Below, piece by piece: positions 16,407 through 26,162 of a DNA stretch of 64,000 nucleotides (position 1 is the first letter of the stretch; every line of letters begins with the position of its first letter). The DNA is from Tropicimonas sp. IMCC34011 (GTDB lineage: Bacteria; Pseudomonadota; Alphaproteobacteria; Rhodobacterales; Rhodobacteraceae): the NCBI RefSeq assembly GCF_003390865.1, contig NZ_QMEJ01000002.1, positions 1 through 64,000 of the forward strand. The letters are read 5' to 3'. The position numbers and the translations under genes were made by a program. Below the pieces are notes generated by a model. It was not told the origin of the DNA. It worked only from the letters and a program-made list of their open reading frames with translations, and made no database searches.

Positions 16407-17212
16407 GGGCGGCCCTCCAGGGCGCTGTCGAAGCGGCGCGCGGCATCGACGAGATCGTGGGTATAGGCGTCCTCGGGCTCTGTCAGGACGCGGGCCGTGC
16501 TGCCCCGCTCCACCGCCCGCCCCTGCCGCATGACCATCACGCGCTCGGCCACCTGCCCGACCACGGGAAGGTCGTGGCTGATGAACAGAAGCCCCAGACC
16601 CAGCTCCTTCACCAGCGCGTTGATGAGCTGGACGATCTCGGCCTGCGTGGTGACGTCGAGCGCCGTCGTCGGCTCGTCCGCGATCAGAAGCCGCGGCCGG
16701 CAGGCCAGCGCCATGGCGATGGCGACCCGCTGACGCTGGCCGCCGGAGACCTCGTGGGGATAGGCGCCGACCAGCCGCTCGGGCTCCGGCAGGCGTACCT
16801 GTTCGAGAAGCGCCATGACCTCGCGGCGGACCGCGCCGCGGCTTGCATCGTCGCCGCTTCGCTTCAGACGGCGCCGCACCGGCCCGGCGATCTGCGCGCC
16901 GAGCGGCATCAGGGGGTCGAGCGCGGTCAGCGGCTCCTGGAAGACGGTGGCGACGGCATCGCCCCTGAGACGCACCAGAGCCCGCTCCGGCGCACCCACC
17001 ACCTGCGTTCCGCCAAGGCGGATACTCCCCGACGGACGGATCGCCGGCGGCAGAAGGCCGGTGACGGCCAGCGCGGTCAACGACTTGCCGGACCCGCTTT
17101 CGCCGATCAGCCCGAAGCGCTCGCCCGGCGCGATGGAAAAGGACAGATCCTCGACGAGGCGCGTGTTCGATGTCGCGAGCGTCAGCCCGTCGACGGTCAG
17201 AAGATCGCTCAT
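16403..17212 (-). CDS. peptide-type ABC transporter ATP-binding protein (DppD class)
   Basis: A 269-residue ATPase with Walker A GLIGESGSGKSL, Q-loop TVFQEPLTALDP, signature VSGGQRQRVAIAMAL and Walker B LLIADEPTTALD. It lacks the long C-terminal oligopeptide extension with Cys residues that many DppD proteins have, so it is a short form. The start at 17212 overlaps the permease stop by four bases. Confidence 0.93.
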   Translation of the reverse strand: MSDLLTVDGLTLATSNTRLVEDLSFSIAPGERFGLIGESGSGKSLTALAVTGLLPPAIRPSGSIRLGGTQVVGAPERALVRLRGDAVATVFQEPLTALDPLMPLGAQIAGPVRRRLKRSGDDASRGAVRREVMALLEQVRLPEPERLVGAYPHEVSGGQRQRVAIAMALACRPRLLIADEPTTALDVTTQAEIVQLINALVKELGLGLLFISHDLPVVGQVAERVMVMRQGRAVERGSTARVLTEPEDAYTHDLVDAARRFDSALEGRP

Positions 17213-18057
17213 CCCGCGTCCCTCCCGCTCCGGCCGAGCCGGTCCCTCAGCCCGTCCGCCAAGAGGTTGATCCCGATCACCAGGGCGAAGAGTGCAAGCC
17301 CCGGGAACACGGCGCCCCATGGCGCGGTGTAGACCGTGCTCTGGGCTTCCTGCAGCATCCGCCCCCAGGAGGCATTGGGCGGCGGCGCGCCGAGGCCGAG
17401 ATAGGACAGCGACGCCTCTGCCATGACTGCGAGGCCGAATTGCAGCGCGAGGTTCACACCGAGGAAAGGCACGATGTTCGGAAGGATATGGAAGATCACG
17501 ATGGCGCCCCATGAGGTGCCGGAGACGCGGGCCGCCGTGATGTAATCCTGCCCCAGCACCTGTTTCGTCAGGATCCGCGTGATCCGTCCGACGATGGGCG
17601 AGAGACCGATGCCGAGAGCGAGGATCGCGGTGCCGAGGGATGCTTCCTCCCGCGCGGCGACAACGAGCATGGCGATGAGCAACGTCGGGAAGGCGATCAG
17701 GATGTCGAAGACGGCGGCGAGTGCATCGTCCGCGAAGCGCGTGGCGAAAGCCGCGAGGATCCCGGTCACCATGCCGATCGCTCCGCCGATTGCGACCGCG
17801 CCGCAGCCGACGACGAGCGCGATCCGCGCGCCGATCATCAGCTGCGTGAAGAGATCCCGGCCGAGCCGGTCCGTCCCGGCCCAGTGCGCCGGGCTCGGCG
17901 GTTCGAGTCGGCTGCCCGCCATGTCCGAAAGGGCATAAGGCGTCCAGGCGAAGGAGATGAGGCCGGCCGCCACGATGACGCCGACGAGGATCAGGCCGAG
18001 CAAATAGGTCGCCCCGCCCCGGCTCCGGCGTGGCCCGGCGGCCCCTGCAGCGCTCAT
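17209..18057 (-). CDS. peptide-type ABC transporter permease (DppC class)
   Basis: A 282-residue membrane protein with an N-terminal segment (YLLGLILVGVIVAAGLISFA), the periplasmic HWAGTDRLGRDLFTQLMIGA stretch found in nearly all DppC proteins, and the EAA-like loop AARVSGTSWGAIVIFHILPN. It forms half of the channel. Translationally coupled on both sides. Confidence 0.93.
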   Translation of the reverse strand: MSAAGAAGPRRSRGGATYLLGLILVGVIVAAGLISFAWTPYALSDMAGSRLEPPSPAHWAGTDRLGRDLFTQLMIGARIALVVGCGAVAIGGAIGMVTGILAAFATRFADDALAAVFDILIAFPTLLIAMLVVAAREEASLGTAILALGIGLSPIVGRITRILTKQVLGQDYITAARVSGTSWGAIVIFHILPNIVPFLGVNLALQFGLAVMAEASLSYLGLGAPPPNASWGRMLQEAQSTVYTAPWGAVFPGLALFALVIGINLLADGLRDRLGRSGRDAG

Positions 18058-19010
18058 CGGCCACCCTCCTTGCGCAGGCGCGGATCGAGGACGCGCTGAA
18101 GTATGTCGGCAAGAAACCCGACCAGCAGCACGAGCAGCGTGGACACGATCAGGACGCCCTGCACGTTCGGATAATCCCGCTGCTGGATCCCCAGAAGGAG
18201 CATCGAGCCGAGGCCGGGGAGCGAGAAAACCTGCTCGACCACGACGGCGCCGAGGAAGGTCGTCGACAGCTCGATCCCGAGAACGGAAACCACGGGAACG
18301 GCTGCGTTTCGCAGCCCGTGCCGCATCAGCGCGCCGGTCCGGCTCTCGCCCAGCGCGCGCGCCGTGCGCAGGAAATCGGAATCGAGCACGTCCAGCGTCG
18401 CCGAGCGGACGTAGCGCATCAGGGACGCGGTCATGATGAGCGCGATGGTCAGGACCGGCAGGATCATCGACTGGACCGCCCGCCCCGGATCCTCGTAGCC
18501 GCGCAGGGGAAAGCCGCCGGATGGCAGCCAGCGAAGCGTCAGGGAGAACTGGTAGACGAGTAGGATCCCGAGCCAGAAGACCGGCACCGCGATGCCGACC
18601 TGCGAGACGACGGAGAGGACCAGCCCGTACCAGCGCCGTGCCTTCACGGCAGCGACGATACCGAGCGGGATGGCCAGCAGCATCGCGAGGAAGAAGGCCG
18701 CGAAGGTCAGCGGCAGCGTCACGCTCAGCCGGCGGGAAATCTCCTCGATCACCGGGGCGCGGGAGACGAAGGACTGGCCGAGGTCGAACCGCGCGAGATC
18801 GCCGAGATAGGCGACGAACTGCACGAGAAGTGACTGGTCGGATCCAAGCTGCGCCCGGGCCGCCTCGATCTGCTCCGGCGTCGCTCCGACTCCCACGAGC
18901 GCGTTTGCCGGATCGCCCGGCAGGAGCCGCAGGAGCACGAAGAGCACGATGGCGGCGGCGACGAGGGACAGCAGCAGGATCACCAGCCGCCGCGTCATGT
19001 ATCCCAGCAT
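18054..19010 (-). CDS. peptide-type ABC transporter permease (DppB class)
   Basis: A 318-residue membrane protein with the conserved start MTRRLVILLLSLVAAAIVLF, the LPGDPANALVG periplasmic motif, and the cytoplasmic EAA-like loop ARALGESRTGALMRHGLRNA. It overlaps the DppC gene by four bases. In line with the usual order, the binding-protein gene lies upstream. Confidence 0.93.
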   Translation of the reverse strand: MLGYMTRRLVILLLSLVAAAIVLFVLLRLLPGDPANALVGVGATPEQIEAARAQLGSDQSLLVQFVAYLGDLARFDLGQSFVSRAPVIEEISRRLSVTLPLTFAAFFLAMLLAIPLGIVAAVKARRWYGLVLSVVSQVGIAVPVFWLGILLVYQFSLTLRWLPSGGFPLRGYEDPGRAVQSMILPVLTIALIMTASLMRYVRSATLDVLDSDFLRTARALGESRTGALMRHGLRNAAVPVVSVLGIELSTTFLGAVVVEQVFSLPGLGSMLLLGIQQRDYPNVQGVLIVSTLLVLLVGFLADILQRVLDPRLRKEGGR

Positions 19011-19037
19011 GGATGGATCCAGTCTTCGAAAGCGAAA

Positions 19038-19067
19038 CCGGAGCCGCCGCGGGTCGGGCGGCTCCGG
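19038..19067 (-). terminator. intercistronic hairpin between binding-protein and permease genes
   Basis: An 11-bp perfect stem (CCGGAGCCGCC / GGCGGCTCCGG, 8-base loop) lies 10 bases after the binding-protein stop and before the permease start. There is no T-run. Such hairpins commonly stabilise or partly terminate the message so that the binding protein is made in excess. Confidence 0.6.
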
Positions 19068-19076
19068 ATCGGGGCC

Positions 19077-20594
19077 TTACTCGGCCTTCTGGATGTCCGC
19101 CACGAAGAACTGGGAGTTCAGGCCGTTCAGCGGGTATCCCGTGACGTTAGACGTCGAGACGACGATCTGCGGATAGAGGTAGAGCCACATGCTGGCGGCG
19201 TCCTCGGCGATGATCTGGTTCGCCTCGGTCAGCATCTCCGTCTGCTCATCGATGCTGGAGACGCCCTCGGACTCCGAGATCAGACGCTGGACCTCGGCAT
19301 TGTCGTAGCCCCAGTAGAAGTCCGGATTGCCGTAGAAGACGATGTCCCGATGGTTGACGTGCTCCTGGAGCGTCGCCTCGAAGTCCTGCTGCTGGTAGAT
19401 CTTGGTGTACCACTCGTTGGCGGTGATGATGTTGATGCTGACATCGACACCCACCTCGGCCAGCTCGTTCTGCAGGAACTGCGCGACCACGGGGTGCGGG
19501 TCGTAATCGGGCGTGTCGAGGGTGAACGAGAAGCCATCGGGGTAGCCAGCCTCCTCCAGCATCTCCCGAGCGCTCTCGGGGTCGTAGGCGTTGACGTCCG
19601 TCAGATCGACGTACCACGGGTCGGTCGGCGGCACGAAGGAGCCGATGAGCGTGCCGTAATCCCCCCAGATCGCCTGCAGGAGACGCTCGTTGTCCACTGC
19701 GCGGGCAAGCGCCGACCGGACCTGCGGATCGTCGAACGGCTCCACCCGGTCGTTGTAGGCCATCAGTTCCTTGGTCGTGGACGCACCTTCGGACACGGTG
19801 AAGTCCGGATTGTCCGTGAACTGGGACAGCGCGTCGGGGCTCTGGATCGAGGTGATGATATCCACCGCGCCCGTCAGGAGCGCGTTGTTCTGCGCGGTGG
19901 CGTCCGTGAAGTACTGGAACATCACGCCGCCATTGGTCGGCGCGTCGCCCCAGTAATCCTCGAACGGCACCATGGAGAGCGCCGAACCGCGGCGCCATTC
20001 CTGCAGCGTATAGGGGCCGGTGCCGTCCTCGGCCGAACTGATGTCCTCTGCCGCGTCGTTCACGATCCAGACGTAGGAGAGGTTGTAGGGCAGCGATATC
20101 GACGGGGTCTTCAGCGTGACGACGACGGTGCCGTCATCCGGTGCTTCGACGCTCTCGATCACCGCGAGGCTGCTCTTGCGGGAGCTGGCCGAGCCCTCCG
20201 CCGTCACGCGCTCGATGGAGCTCTTCACATCTGCGGCGGTCATCGGCTCGCCCGAATGGAAGCTCACGCCGTCCTTCAACGTGAAGGTATAGGTCAGCCC
20301 GTCCTCGCTGATCTCGTAGTCCTCGACCAGCTTCGGCTCGACCTCGCCCTCGTCGGTGAGGACGAAGAGCCCTTCGTAGACGTTGCCGTTGAAGGCTTCG
20401 TTGATGCCCTGCCCGGCACCGGCGGTGTTGTCGAGGTTCTGCGGCTCGTAGAGCGAGCCGATATTGATGACGGCCTCGGGATCATAATCCTGCGCGAGGC
20501 CGGCAGCGGCGGACAGCGCCAGCGCGGACGCGGTCGTCATCGCCGCGAGTGCGTAGCCGCGGCCCTGACGAGACATGGTGGAGCGGATGGTCAT
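19077..20594 (-). CDS. peptide-type ABC transporter substrate-binding protein (SBP family 5)
   Basis: A 505-residue periplasmic protein. The signal peptide runs to about AAGLAQ (residue 37), followed by the SBP_bac_5 features VINIGSLYEPQNLDNTAGAG, YTFTLKDGVSFHSGEPMTAA and the FSFTLDTPDYDPHPVVAQFL stretch. It binds peptide-like or other ligands for the downstream permeases. Start 20594 is chosen for the position of the signal peptide; an ATG six codons later is possible. First gene of a six-gene operon that ends with DUF1684. Confidence 0.92.
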   Translation of the reverse strand: MTIRSTMSRQGRGYALAAMTTASALALSAAAGLAQDYDPEAVINIGSLYEPQNLDNTAGAGQGINEAFNGNVYEGLFVLTDEGEVEPKLVEDYEISEDGLTYTFTLKDGVSFHSGEPMTAADVKSSIERVTAEGSASSRKSSLAVIESVEAPDDGTVVVTLKTPSISLPYNLSYVWIVNDAAEDISSAEDGTGPYTLQEWRRGSALSMVPFEDYWGDAPTNGGVMFQYFTDATAQNNALLTGAVDIITSIQSPDALSQFTDNPDFTVSEGASTTKELMAYNDRVEPFDDPQVRSALARAVDNERLLQAIWGDYGTLIGSFVPPTDPWYVDLTDVNAYDPESAREMLEEAGYPDGFSFTLDTPDYDPHPVVAQFLQNELAEVGVDVSINIITANEWYTKIYQQQDFEATLQEHVNHRDIVFYGNPDFYWGYDNAEVQRLISESEGVSSIDEQTEMLTEANQIIAEDAASMWLYLYPQIVVSTSNVTGYPLNGLNSQFFVADIQKAE

Positions 20595-20817
20595 GAATGT
20601 GCCCTGTAGTTTGGTCGGATTGTTTTCTCTCTCAGCAAGCAACCTAACCGAAATTTCTTCCGCCGCCACGTTGGGACGGACCAGAATTGGGCGCCCTCCC
20701 CTCGCGAGCCGGGCGCAGGCCTGCACGTTTCGTGGATTCCCTGCCCCGCGCGGTCACCGCTGCGCCTGCTCCGTAGCGGGGATCGCAGGCGGATCGCCCC
20801 GACGCGGGCGCACTGTA

Positions 20818-21300
20818 TCAGGCCGGCTCGTCCACCGGGATCGCCGTGGTATGCTTGACGCGGCGCAGCACGAAGAGCGTGGAGGCGCTGGCGACGCAAT
20901 CGAGTTCGTGCACCCGTCCCATCAGCACCGTTTCCAGATCCGCGATGTCGCGCACGACGAGGTGCACGAGGTAGTCCCAGTCGCCGGAGATCGAATAGAC
21001 CTCGACGATGGACGGCTCGGCATCGACCGCCTTCTGGAAGGCCGCCCGGGCGGCGGCGTCCTGGGACTTCATCCGGACCTGGCAGAACGCATCCATCCCG
21101 CGCCCGACCTTTGACGGATCGACGAGGCGGACCGGCGCGCTGAGCACACCCGCCTCCTCCATCGCGCGGATCCGGCGCCAGACCGTGGCCGCGGAAGAGT
21201 TCACCTGTGCTGCGAGATCGCTGACGGGGATCGACGCATCTCTCTGCAGGGCAGACGCGATCCGAGCCTCCAACGGGCCGATAGTGAAATCCGATTTCAA
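20818..21300 (-). CDS. Lrp/AsnC family transcriptional regulator
   Basis: A 160-residue regulator with a winged helix-turn-helix (IPVSDLAAQVNSSAATVWRR) and the C-terminal RAM ligand domain (SIVEVYSISGDWDYLVHLVV then RDIADLETVLMGRVHEL). It is divergent from the indolepyruvate oxidoreductase gene, 146 bases away, and precedes the peptide ABC operon on the same strand by 223 bases. Control of the oxidoreductase in response to an amino acid is likely by family logic but not shown. Confidence 0.9.
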   Translation of the reverse strand: MKSDFTIGPLEARIASALQRDASIPVSDLAAQVNSSAATVWRRIRAMEEAGVLSAPVRLVDPSKVGRGMDAFCQVRMKSQDAAARAAFQKAVDAEPSIVEVYSISGDWDYLVHLVVRDIADLETVLMGRVHELDCVASASTLFVLRRVKHTTAIPVDEPA

Positions 21301-21445
21301 AGTTTATGCTCCAGCCGAAACGGACCTGATGTCGTTGATTGATTTCTGCACAGACGAGGAATCGAATTTCAAGCGGTTCCGGCTACCATTTCCGGCAGCC
21401 ACCGGCCCCGCCAGGGACCGTCAGCAGATCCGGGGAGGAGCCACG

Positions 21446-24400
21446 ATGACCGACCAGACACCGATCCTGAAGGATTACGAGCTTCTGGACCGCTACACCC
21501 GCAGGGAGGGACGCGTCTTCCTCACCGGGACGCAGGCCATCGTCCGGATGGCGCTGGACCAGGCGCGGCGGGACCGCGAGGCAGGTTTGAACACCCGCGG
21601 CTTCATCTCCGGCTATCGCGGCTCCCCGGTCGGCGGGATTGATCTCGAGGTCTCCCAGAATTCAAAGCTCGTCAGCGAGGCGGGCGTCGATTTCATCCCG
21701 GCGGTGAACGAGGAGCTGGGCGCGACGCAGATCATTGGCACCCAGCAGGTCGAGATCGATCCCGACCGCACCGTCGATGGCGTCTTCGGCCTCTGGTACG
21801 GCAAAGGGCCCGGGGTCGACCGCGCCGGCGATGCGCTCAAGCACGGCAACGCCTACGGCTCCTCCCCACATGGCGGGGTGCTCGTGGTGGCCGGAGACGA
21901 TCACGGCTGCGTCTCCTCGTCGATGTCCCACCAGTCGGACGTGGCGTTCATGAGCTTCTTCATGCCCACGATCAATCCGGCCAACGTCGCCGAATTCCTG
22001 ACCTTCGCCGAATGGGGCTATGCGCTGTCGCGGTTCTCGGGAATGTGGGTCGGCTTCAAGGCGATCTCGGAGACGGTCGAGTCAGGCATGTCCTTCGATC
22101 TGCCGCAGGACCGCGTCTTCGCCGAGCCCGACTTCACGCCGCCCGAAACCGGGCTTCACTACCGCTGGCCGGATCTGCCGGGGCCGCAGATCGAGGCTCG
22201 GCTGGAGCACAAGAAGGCCGCCGTCCTTGCCTTCGCCCGCGCCAATCCAATCGACCGCGTCGAGTGGGACCACCCCGACGCGAGCTTCGGCATCGTCACC
22301 ACCGGCAAGTCCCATCTCGACGTCCTCGAGGCCCTGCGCCTTCTCGGCATCGACCGTGCGCGCGCCAAGGAGATCGGGATCGACCTCTACAAGGTCGGCA
22401 TGGTCTGGCCGCTGGAGCATGACGGCGCCCTCGAGTTCGCTCAGGGAAAGCGCGAACTCCTCGTCGTGGAGGAGAAGCGCGGCATCATCGAAAGCCAGCT
22501 GAAGGAATATTTCTACGACTTCCCCGGCCGGAAGCCCGAGCGGATGGTCGGCAAGCGGGACGAGACGGGCGAACGCCTGATCCCGTGGACGCAGGAACTC
22601 GGCCCCGTCATGCTCGCCCGCCACATCGCGGCGCGGCTGGAACGCAACTTCCCCGAGCTGGACCTTGCCGGAAAGGCCGAAGAGGTCGTTCCGCCACCGC
22701 CCCTCATCGATGTGAAGGGAGCGACGCGGACGCCCTACTTCTGCTCGGGCTGCCCGCACAACACTTCGACGAAGGTGCCCGAGGGCAGCCAGGCGCTGGC
22801 CGGGATCGGATGCCATTTCATGGCAAGCTGGATGAACCGCGACACCACCTCGCTCATCCAGATGGGGGGCGAGGGCGTGAACTGGGTGTCCCGCTCGAAG
22901 TACAACGGCAACCGCCACATCTTCCAGAACCTCGGCGACGGAACCTACTACCATTCAGGCTCCCTCGCGATCCGGCAGGCCATCGCGGCCGGCACCAACA
23001 TCACCTACAAGATCCTCTTCAACGATGCCGTCGCGATGACCGGCGGGCAGGACGTGGACGGCCCTCTCACGGTTCAGGCCGTCGCCCAGTCCGTGGTCGC
23101 CGAAGGGGCGCGGAAGGTGGTGATCGTCTCGGACGAGCCGCAGCAGTTCAAGACCTCGGACTTCCCCGCCGGAATCGAGATCCATCACCGGCGCGAGATG
23201 GACCGCGTGCAGCGGGAGTTGCGCGAGATCCCGGGCACGACAATCCTCATCTATCAGCAGACCTGCGCCACCGAGAAACGTCGCCTGCGGAAGCGCGGCA
23301 AGATGGTGGACCCCAAGAAGTTTGCCGTCATCAATCCGCTCGTCTGCGAGGGCTGCGGCGATTGCTCGGTGGAATCCAACTGCCTGAGCGTGGAGCCGCT
23401 GGAGACCGAGTTCGGCCGCAAGCGGAAGATCAACCTCAACAGCTGCAACAAAGACTTCACCTGCCTGAACGGCTTCTGCCCCAGCTTCGTCACCGTCGAG
23501 GGCGGAACGCTGAAGAAGGGTGGCAAGGGGGCCGATCCGGCGCATCTGGACGCGCTCGCCGCGAAACTTCCGGAGCCCGCCCAGCCTGATCTGACCCGCC
23601 CCTGGGACATTCTCGTAACCGGCGTCGGCGGCACCGGCGTCGTCACCGTGGGCCAACTCATCGTCATGGCCGCGAACCTCGAGCAGAAGGGCGCCTCGGT
23701 TCTCGACTTTATGGGCTTCGCTCAGAAGTTCGGCCCGGTCCTGTCCTACATCCGGATGGCCGAGGCCGAGTCGGCGGTCAATCAGGTGAAGATCGAGCCG
23801 AGCTCCGCCGATGCACTGATCGGCTGCGACCTCGTCGTCAGCTCCTCTCCCAAGGCCTCGACGACCTACCGGAAGGGAGAGACCCGCGCCGTCATCAACA
23901 CCGCCATCATGCCGACCGGCGATCTGGTGCAGAACCGCGACGCGGACCTCAACGCGGAGACCCGTCTCGCCGCCATCCGGGAAACCGTCCACGCCGGCAC
24001 TCTCCAGACGCTGGACGCGAACGCGCTTTCGGAAGCGCTTCTCGGGGACAGCGTCTTCGCCAATGTCATGATCCTCGGCGCGGCCTGGCAGGCGGGGCTG
24101 GTTCCGCTCGGCCTCGAGAGCCTCTACCGCGCCATCGAGCTCAACGGCGTGAAACCGGACCTCAACAAGGCCGCCTTCTCCTGGGGCCGCGTCGTCGTGC
24201 ATGACCGCGCCGCCGTGGAGCGCATCGCCGCGATCCCCGTGACCGAGGTGCAGACGCTGGAGGAGAAGATCGCGCGCCGCACGTCCTTCCTCGAAGGCTA
24301 TCAGGGCAAGGCCTGGGCGCAGCGCTACGCCCGGGACGTCGCGAAGGTGGAAAGGGCGGAGACCGAGGCCGCCGGCGCCCCCGGCCCCCTGACGGACGCC

Positions 24401-24886
24401 GCGATGAAGGGCCTCTTCAAGGTGATGTCGTACAAGGACGAGTACGAGGTTGCCCGCTTGCATACCCAGACCGGCTTCTATGACAGCCTGTCCGACCGCT
24501 TCGAGGGCGACTTCACCATCAAGCACCACATGGCGCCGCCGTTCCTGCCCTCGGGGACCGATGCGAGGGGCCGCCCGTACAAGCGTGCGTTCGGTCCGTG
24601 GATGAAGAGCGCGCAGAGGGTGCTGGCGAAGATGAAGCCCCTGCGCGGCACCCCCTTCGACCCGTTCGGCTACACCGCCGAGCGTCGCATGGAGCGGGGC
24701 ATGATCGACGAGTATCGCGCCCTGCTGGACCGCCTGACCGCCGGCCTCACGGCCGCGAACCGGGACGACGCGGCCCGCATCGCCGCCCTCGTCCTCGACG
24801 TCCGGGGCTTCGGCCCGGTCAAGGAAGAGGCCGCGGCGAAGGTCGAGGCCCAGACCCGCGCCGAGCTCGAGGCGACGGGGTTTTGA
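21446..24886 (+). CDS. indolepyruvate ferredoxin oxidoreductase, fused alpha-beta form
   Basis: A 1146-residue single-chain enzyme that oxidatively decarboxylates aryl or branched 2-oxo acids to acyl-CoA with ferredoxin as acceptor, finishing amino-acid catabolism after transamination. The N-terminal pyrimidine domain has SGYRGSPVGGID and the central TPP domain has CSGCPHNTSTKVPEGSQALAG and GGEGVNW. A Cys-rich cluster (PLVCEGCGDCSVESNCLSVE, then NSCNKDFTCLNGFCPSF) binds Fe-S. The C-terminal gamma-like domain begins DILVTGVGGTGVVTVGQL. ATG 21446 follows GGGGAGGAG; the frame is open upstream to 21008 but that part overlaps the Lrp gene and is not coding. Confidence 0.92.
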   Translation: MTDQTPILKDYELLDRYTRREGRVFLTGTQAIVRMALDQARRDREAGLNTRGFISGYRGSPVGGIDLEVSQNSKLVSEAGVDFIPAVNEELGATQIIGTQQVEIDPDRTVDGVFGLWYGKGPGVDRAGDALKHGNAYGSSPHGGVLVVAGDDHGCVSSSMSHQSDVAFMSFFMPTINPANVAEFLTFAEWGYALSRFSGMWVGFKAISETVESGMSFDLPQDRVFAEPDFTPPETGLHYRWPDLPGPQIEARLEHKKAAVLAFARANPIDRVEWDHPDASFGIVTTGKSHLDVLEALRLLGIDRARAKEIGIDLYKVGMVWPLEHDGALEFAQGKRELLVVEEKRGIIESQLKEYFYDFPGRKPERMVGKRDETGERLIPWTQELGPVMLARHIAARLERNFPELDLAGKAEEVVPPPPLIDVKGATRTPYFCSGCPHNTSTKVPEGSQALAGIGCHFMASWMNRDTTSLIQMGGEGVNWVSRSKYNGNRHIFQNLGDGTYYHSGSLAIRQAIAAGTNITYKILFNDAVAMTGGQDVDGPLTVQAVAQSVVAEGARKVVIVSDEPQQFKTSDFPAGIEIHHRREMDRVQRELREIPGTTILIYQQTCATEKRRLRKRGKMVDPKKFAVINPLVCEGCGDCSVESNCLSVEPLETEFGRKRKINLNSCNKDFTCLNGFCPSFVTVEGGTLKKGGKGADPAHLDALAAKLPEPAQPDLTRPWDILVTGVGGTGVVTVGQLIVMAANLEQKGASVLDFMGFAQKFGPVLSYIRMAEAESAVNQVKIEPSSADALIGCDLVVSSSPKASTTYRKGETRAVINTAIMPTGDLVQNRDADLNAETRLAAIRETVHAGTLQTLDANALSEALLGDSVFANVMILGAAWQAGLVPLGLESLYRAIELNGVKPDLNKAAFSWGRVVVHDRAAVERIAAIPVTEVQTLEEKIARRTSFLEGYQGKAWAQRYARDVAKVERAETEAAGAPGPLTDAAMKGLFKVMSYKDEYEVARLHTQTGFYDSLSDRFEGDFTIKHHMAPPFLPSGTDARGRPYKRAFGPWMKSAQRVLAKMKPLRGTPFDPFGYTAERRMERGMIDEYRALLDRLTAGLTAANRDDAARIAALVLDVRGFGPVKEEAAAKVEAQTRAELEATGF

Positions 24887-24893
24887 ACGGCGA

Positions 24894-24921
24894 GGAGGAG
24901 CCGGGGCACCCCGGCTCCTCC
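24894..24921. terminator. hairpin between convergent ior and tonB genes
   Basis: A 12-bp GC-rich stem (GGAGGAGCCGGG / CCCGGCTCCTCC, loop GCAC) lies 7 bases after the oxidoreductase stop. No T-run, but position and strength fit a bidirectional terminator. Confidence 0.65.
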
Positions 24922-25000
24922 CCGTGCTTGGCGGCGTTTGGCCTGCGCGGTCCGATACACAAGCTCAGGCCCGTGCCCTCGCGATCAGAGGGAGCGCTCT

Positions 25001-26152
25001 CTACCCCCTGAACGAGATCGGCAGGTTGAAGCTGTGCGCGTTGCCCGGAAGCTGGCTCGGGGCGGCGGGGAATCGGCCCGCGCGCTGGACGGCCTGGACC
25101 GCGGCCTGATCGATTGCAGCATTCCCGGAACTCTGGACGAGCCGCACGCCGGCGAGGCCGCCCGCCCGTGTCACCGTGAGCTGGACGACGGCGGTCCCGG
25201 AGGCGCGGCGGGCGCCGGACGGGTATCGTTTCCCCCGCTCCACGCGGTTCCGAATGGACGCGCCCCATTGCGCCTTGAGGTTCGCGACCTGCGCACTCGA
25301 CAGCGTCGCCACGCTCGACTGCCGGTTGCCCCCTGCATTCTGGCCGCCGCCGCTTCCCGCGGCGCGCTGCGCGGCGCTCGCCGCGCTGGACCGGCTCGCC
25401 TGGCGCGCAGGCTCGGCGGGCTGCTGTTGTTGCCGCTTGGGCTGAGGCTGCGCCTCGGCGCGTTTCGGCTGCGGCGGCGGTGGCGGCGGATCGGGACGCT
25501 CCGGCATCTCGCGCGGCCGCGTGGCGACTTGCGCCGGCGCAAGCGGCGAGATGTCGTCCCGCTCAAGCAGCTCCCGCGCTTCCTCGGACAGCTGCACGGG
25601 CTCTTCGGCCGGATCGGTCTCGGGCGGCTGGTCCTCCGCCAGTTCCGGTTCGGGCTCGTCGGGTTCGGCTGCATCGGGCGCCTCGTCCGCCCGCAGCTCC
25701 TCCTCGGCCTCTTCCAGCTCCTCCTCGTCCGGCGGATCCTCCGGCGCCTCGGCGGTGGGCAGGGCGACGGTCTCCGGCGGCGGGGGCGCGGGGGGCGGTG
25801 GTGGCGGCGGAGCGAGGGCGGCCATCGTCTCGGGCGCGGGGGCCGTGGGCGTCCGGGGCGCGGCGCTGGCCGGGCGGCTCTCGGAAACGGGCGGTGGAGG
25901 CGGCGGGGCATCGACCATGTCCGGCGGCGGAGGCGCGGTCACCGGGGCGGGCTCGGACACATCGGGCGGCGTCTCCCAGGCCTCGACCATCGCGGCGACG
26001 GACGCGCTCGAGGCTTCGAGGGAGACGAGCGCGCTGCCACCGTCCCCGGCCGACTGGGCGCCGCCCTGGGGTTCGCGGAGGCCGAAGGCCGCGGCATGGA
26101 TAGCAAGGGCGGCGGCCCCGGCGGCGATCATGTCGAACTTGGCGAAGCTCAT
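25001..26152 (-). CDS. TonB family energy transducer
   Basis: A 383-residue protein: one N-terminal membrane anchor (FDMIAAGAAALAIHAAAFGL), a long periplasm-spanning linker rich in Pro and acidic residues (about residues 60-260, with runs such as PPPPDMVDAPPPPPPVSE), and a TonB C-terminal domain (RVERGKRYPSGARRASG, then VVQLTVTRAGGLAGVRLVQS). It couples proton-motive force from ExbB/ExbD to outer-membrane receptors. The start at 26152 avoids overlap with the exbD gene and follows a GAGG site. It is the last gene of the operon. No TonB-dependent receptor is encoded nearby. Confidence 0.88.
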   Translation of the reverse strand: MSFAKFDMIAAGAAALAIHAAAFGLREPQGGAQSAGDGGSALVSLEASSASVAAMVEAWETPPDVSEPAPVTAPPPPDMVDAPPPPPPVSESRPASAAPRTPTAPAPETMAALAPPPPPPPAPPPPETVALPTAEAPEDPPDEEELEEAEEELRADEAPDAAEPDEPEPELAEDQPPETDPAEEPVQLSEEARELLERDDISPLAPAQVATRPREMPERPDPPPPPPQPKRAEAQPQPKRQQQQPAEPARQASRSSAASAAQRAAGSGGGQNAGGNRQSSVATLSSAQVANLKAQWGASIRNRVERGKRYPSGARRASGTAVVQLTVTRAGGLAGVRLVQSSGNAAIDQAAVQAVQRAGRFPAAPSQLPGNAHSFNLPISFRG

Positions 26153-26162
26153 CGCGAAGGCC

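Noticed and set aside
21008-21445. Upstream extension of the indolepyruvate oxidoreductase frame
   Set aside because: It overlaps the Lrp gene on the opposite strand and encodes no family sequence; the ATG at 21446 has a strong ribosome site and the usual N-terminus.
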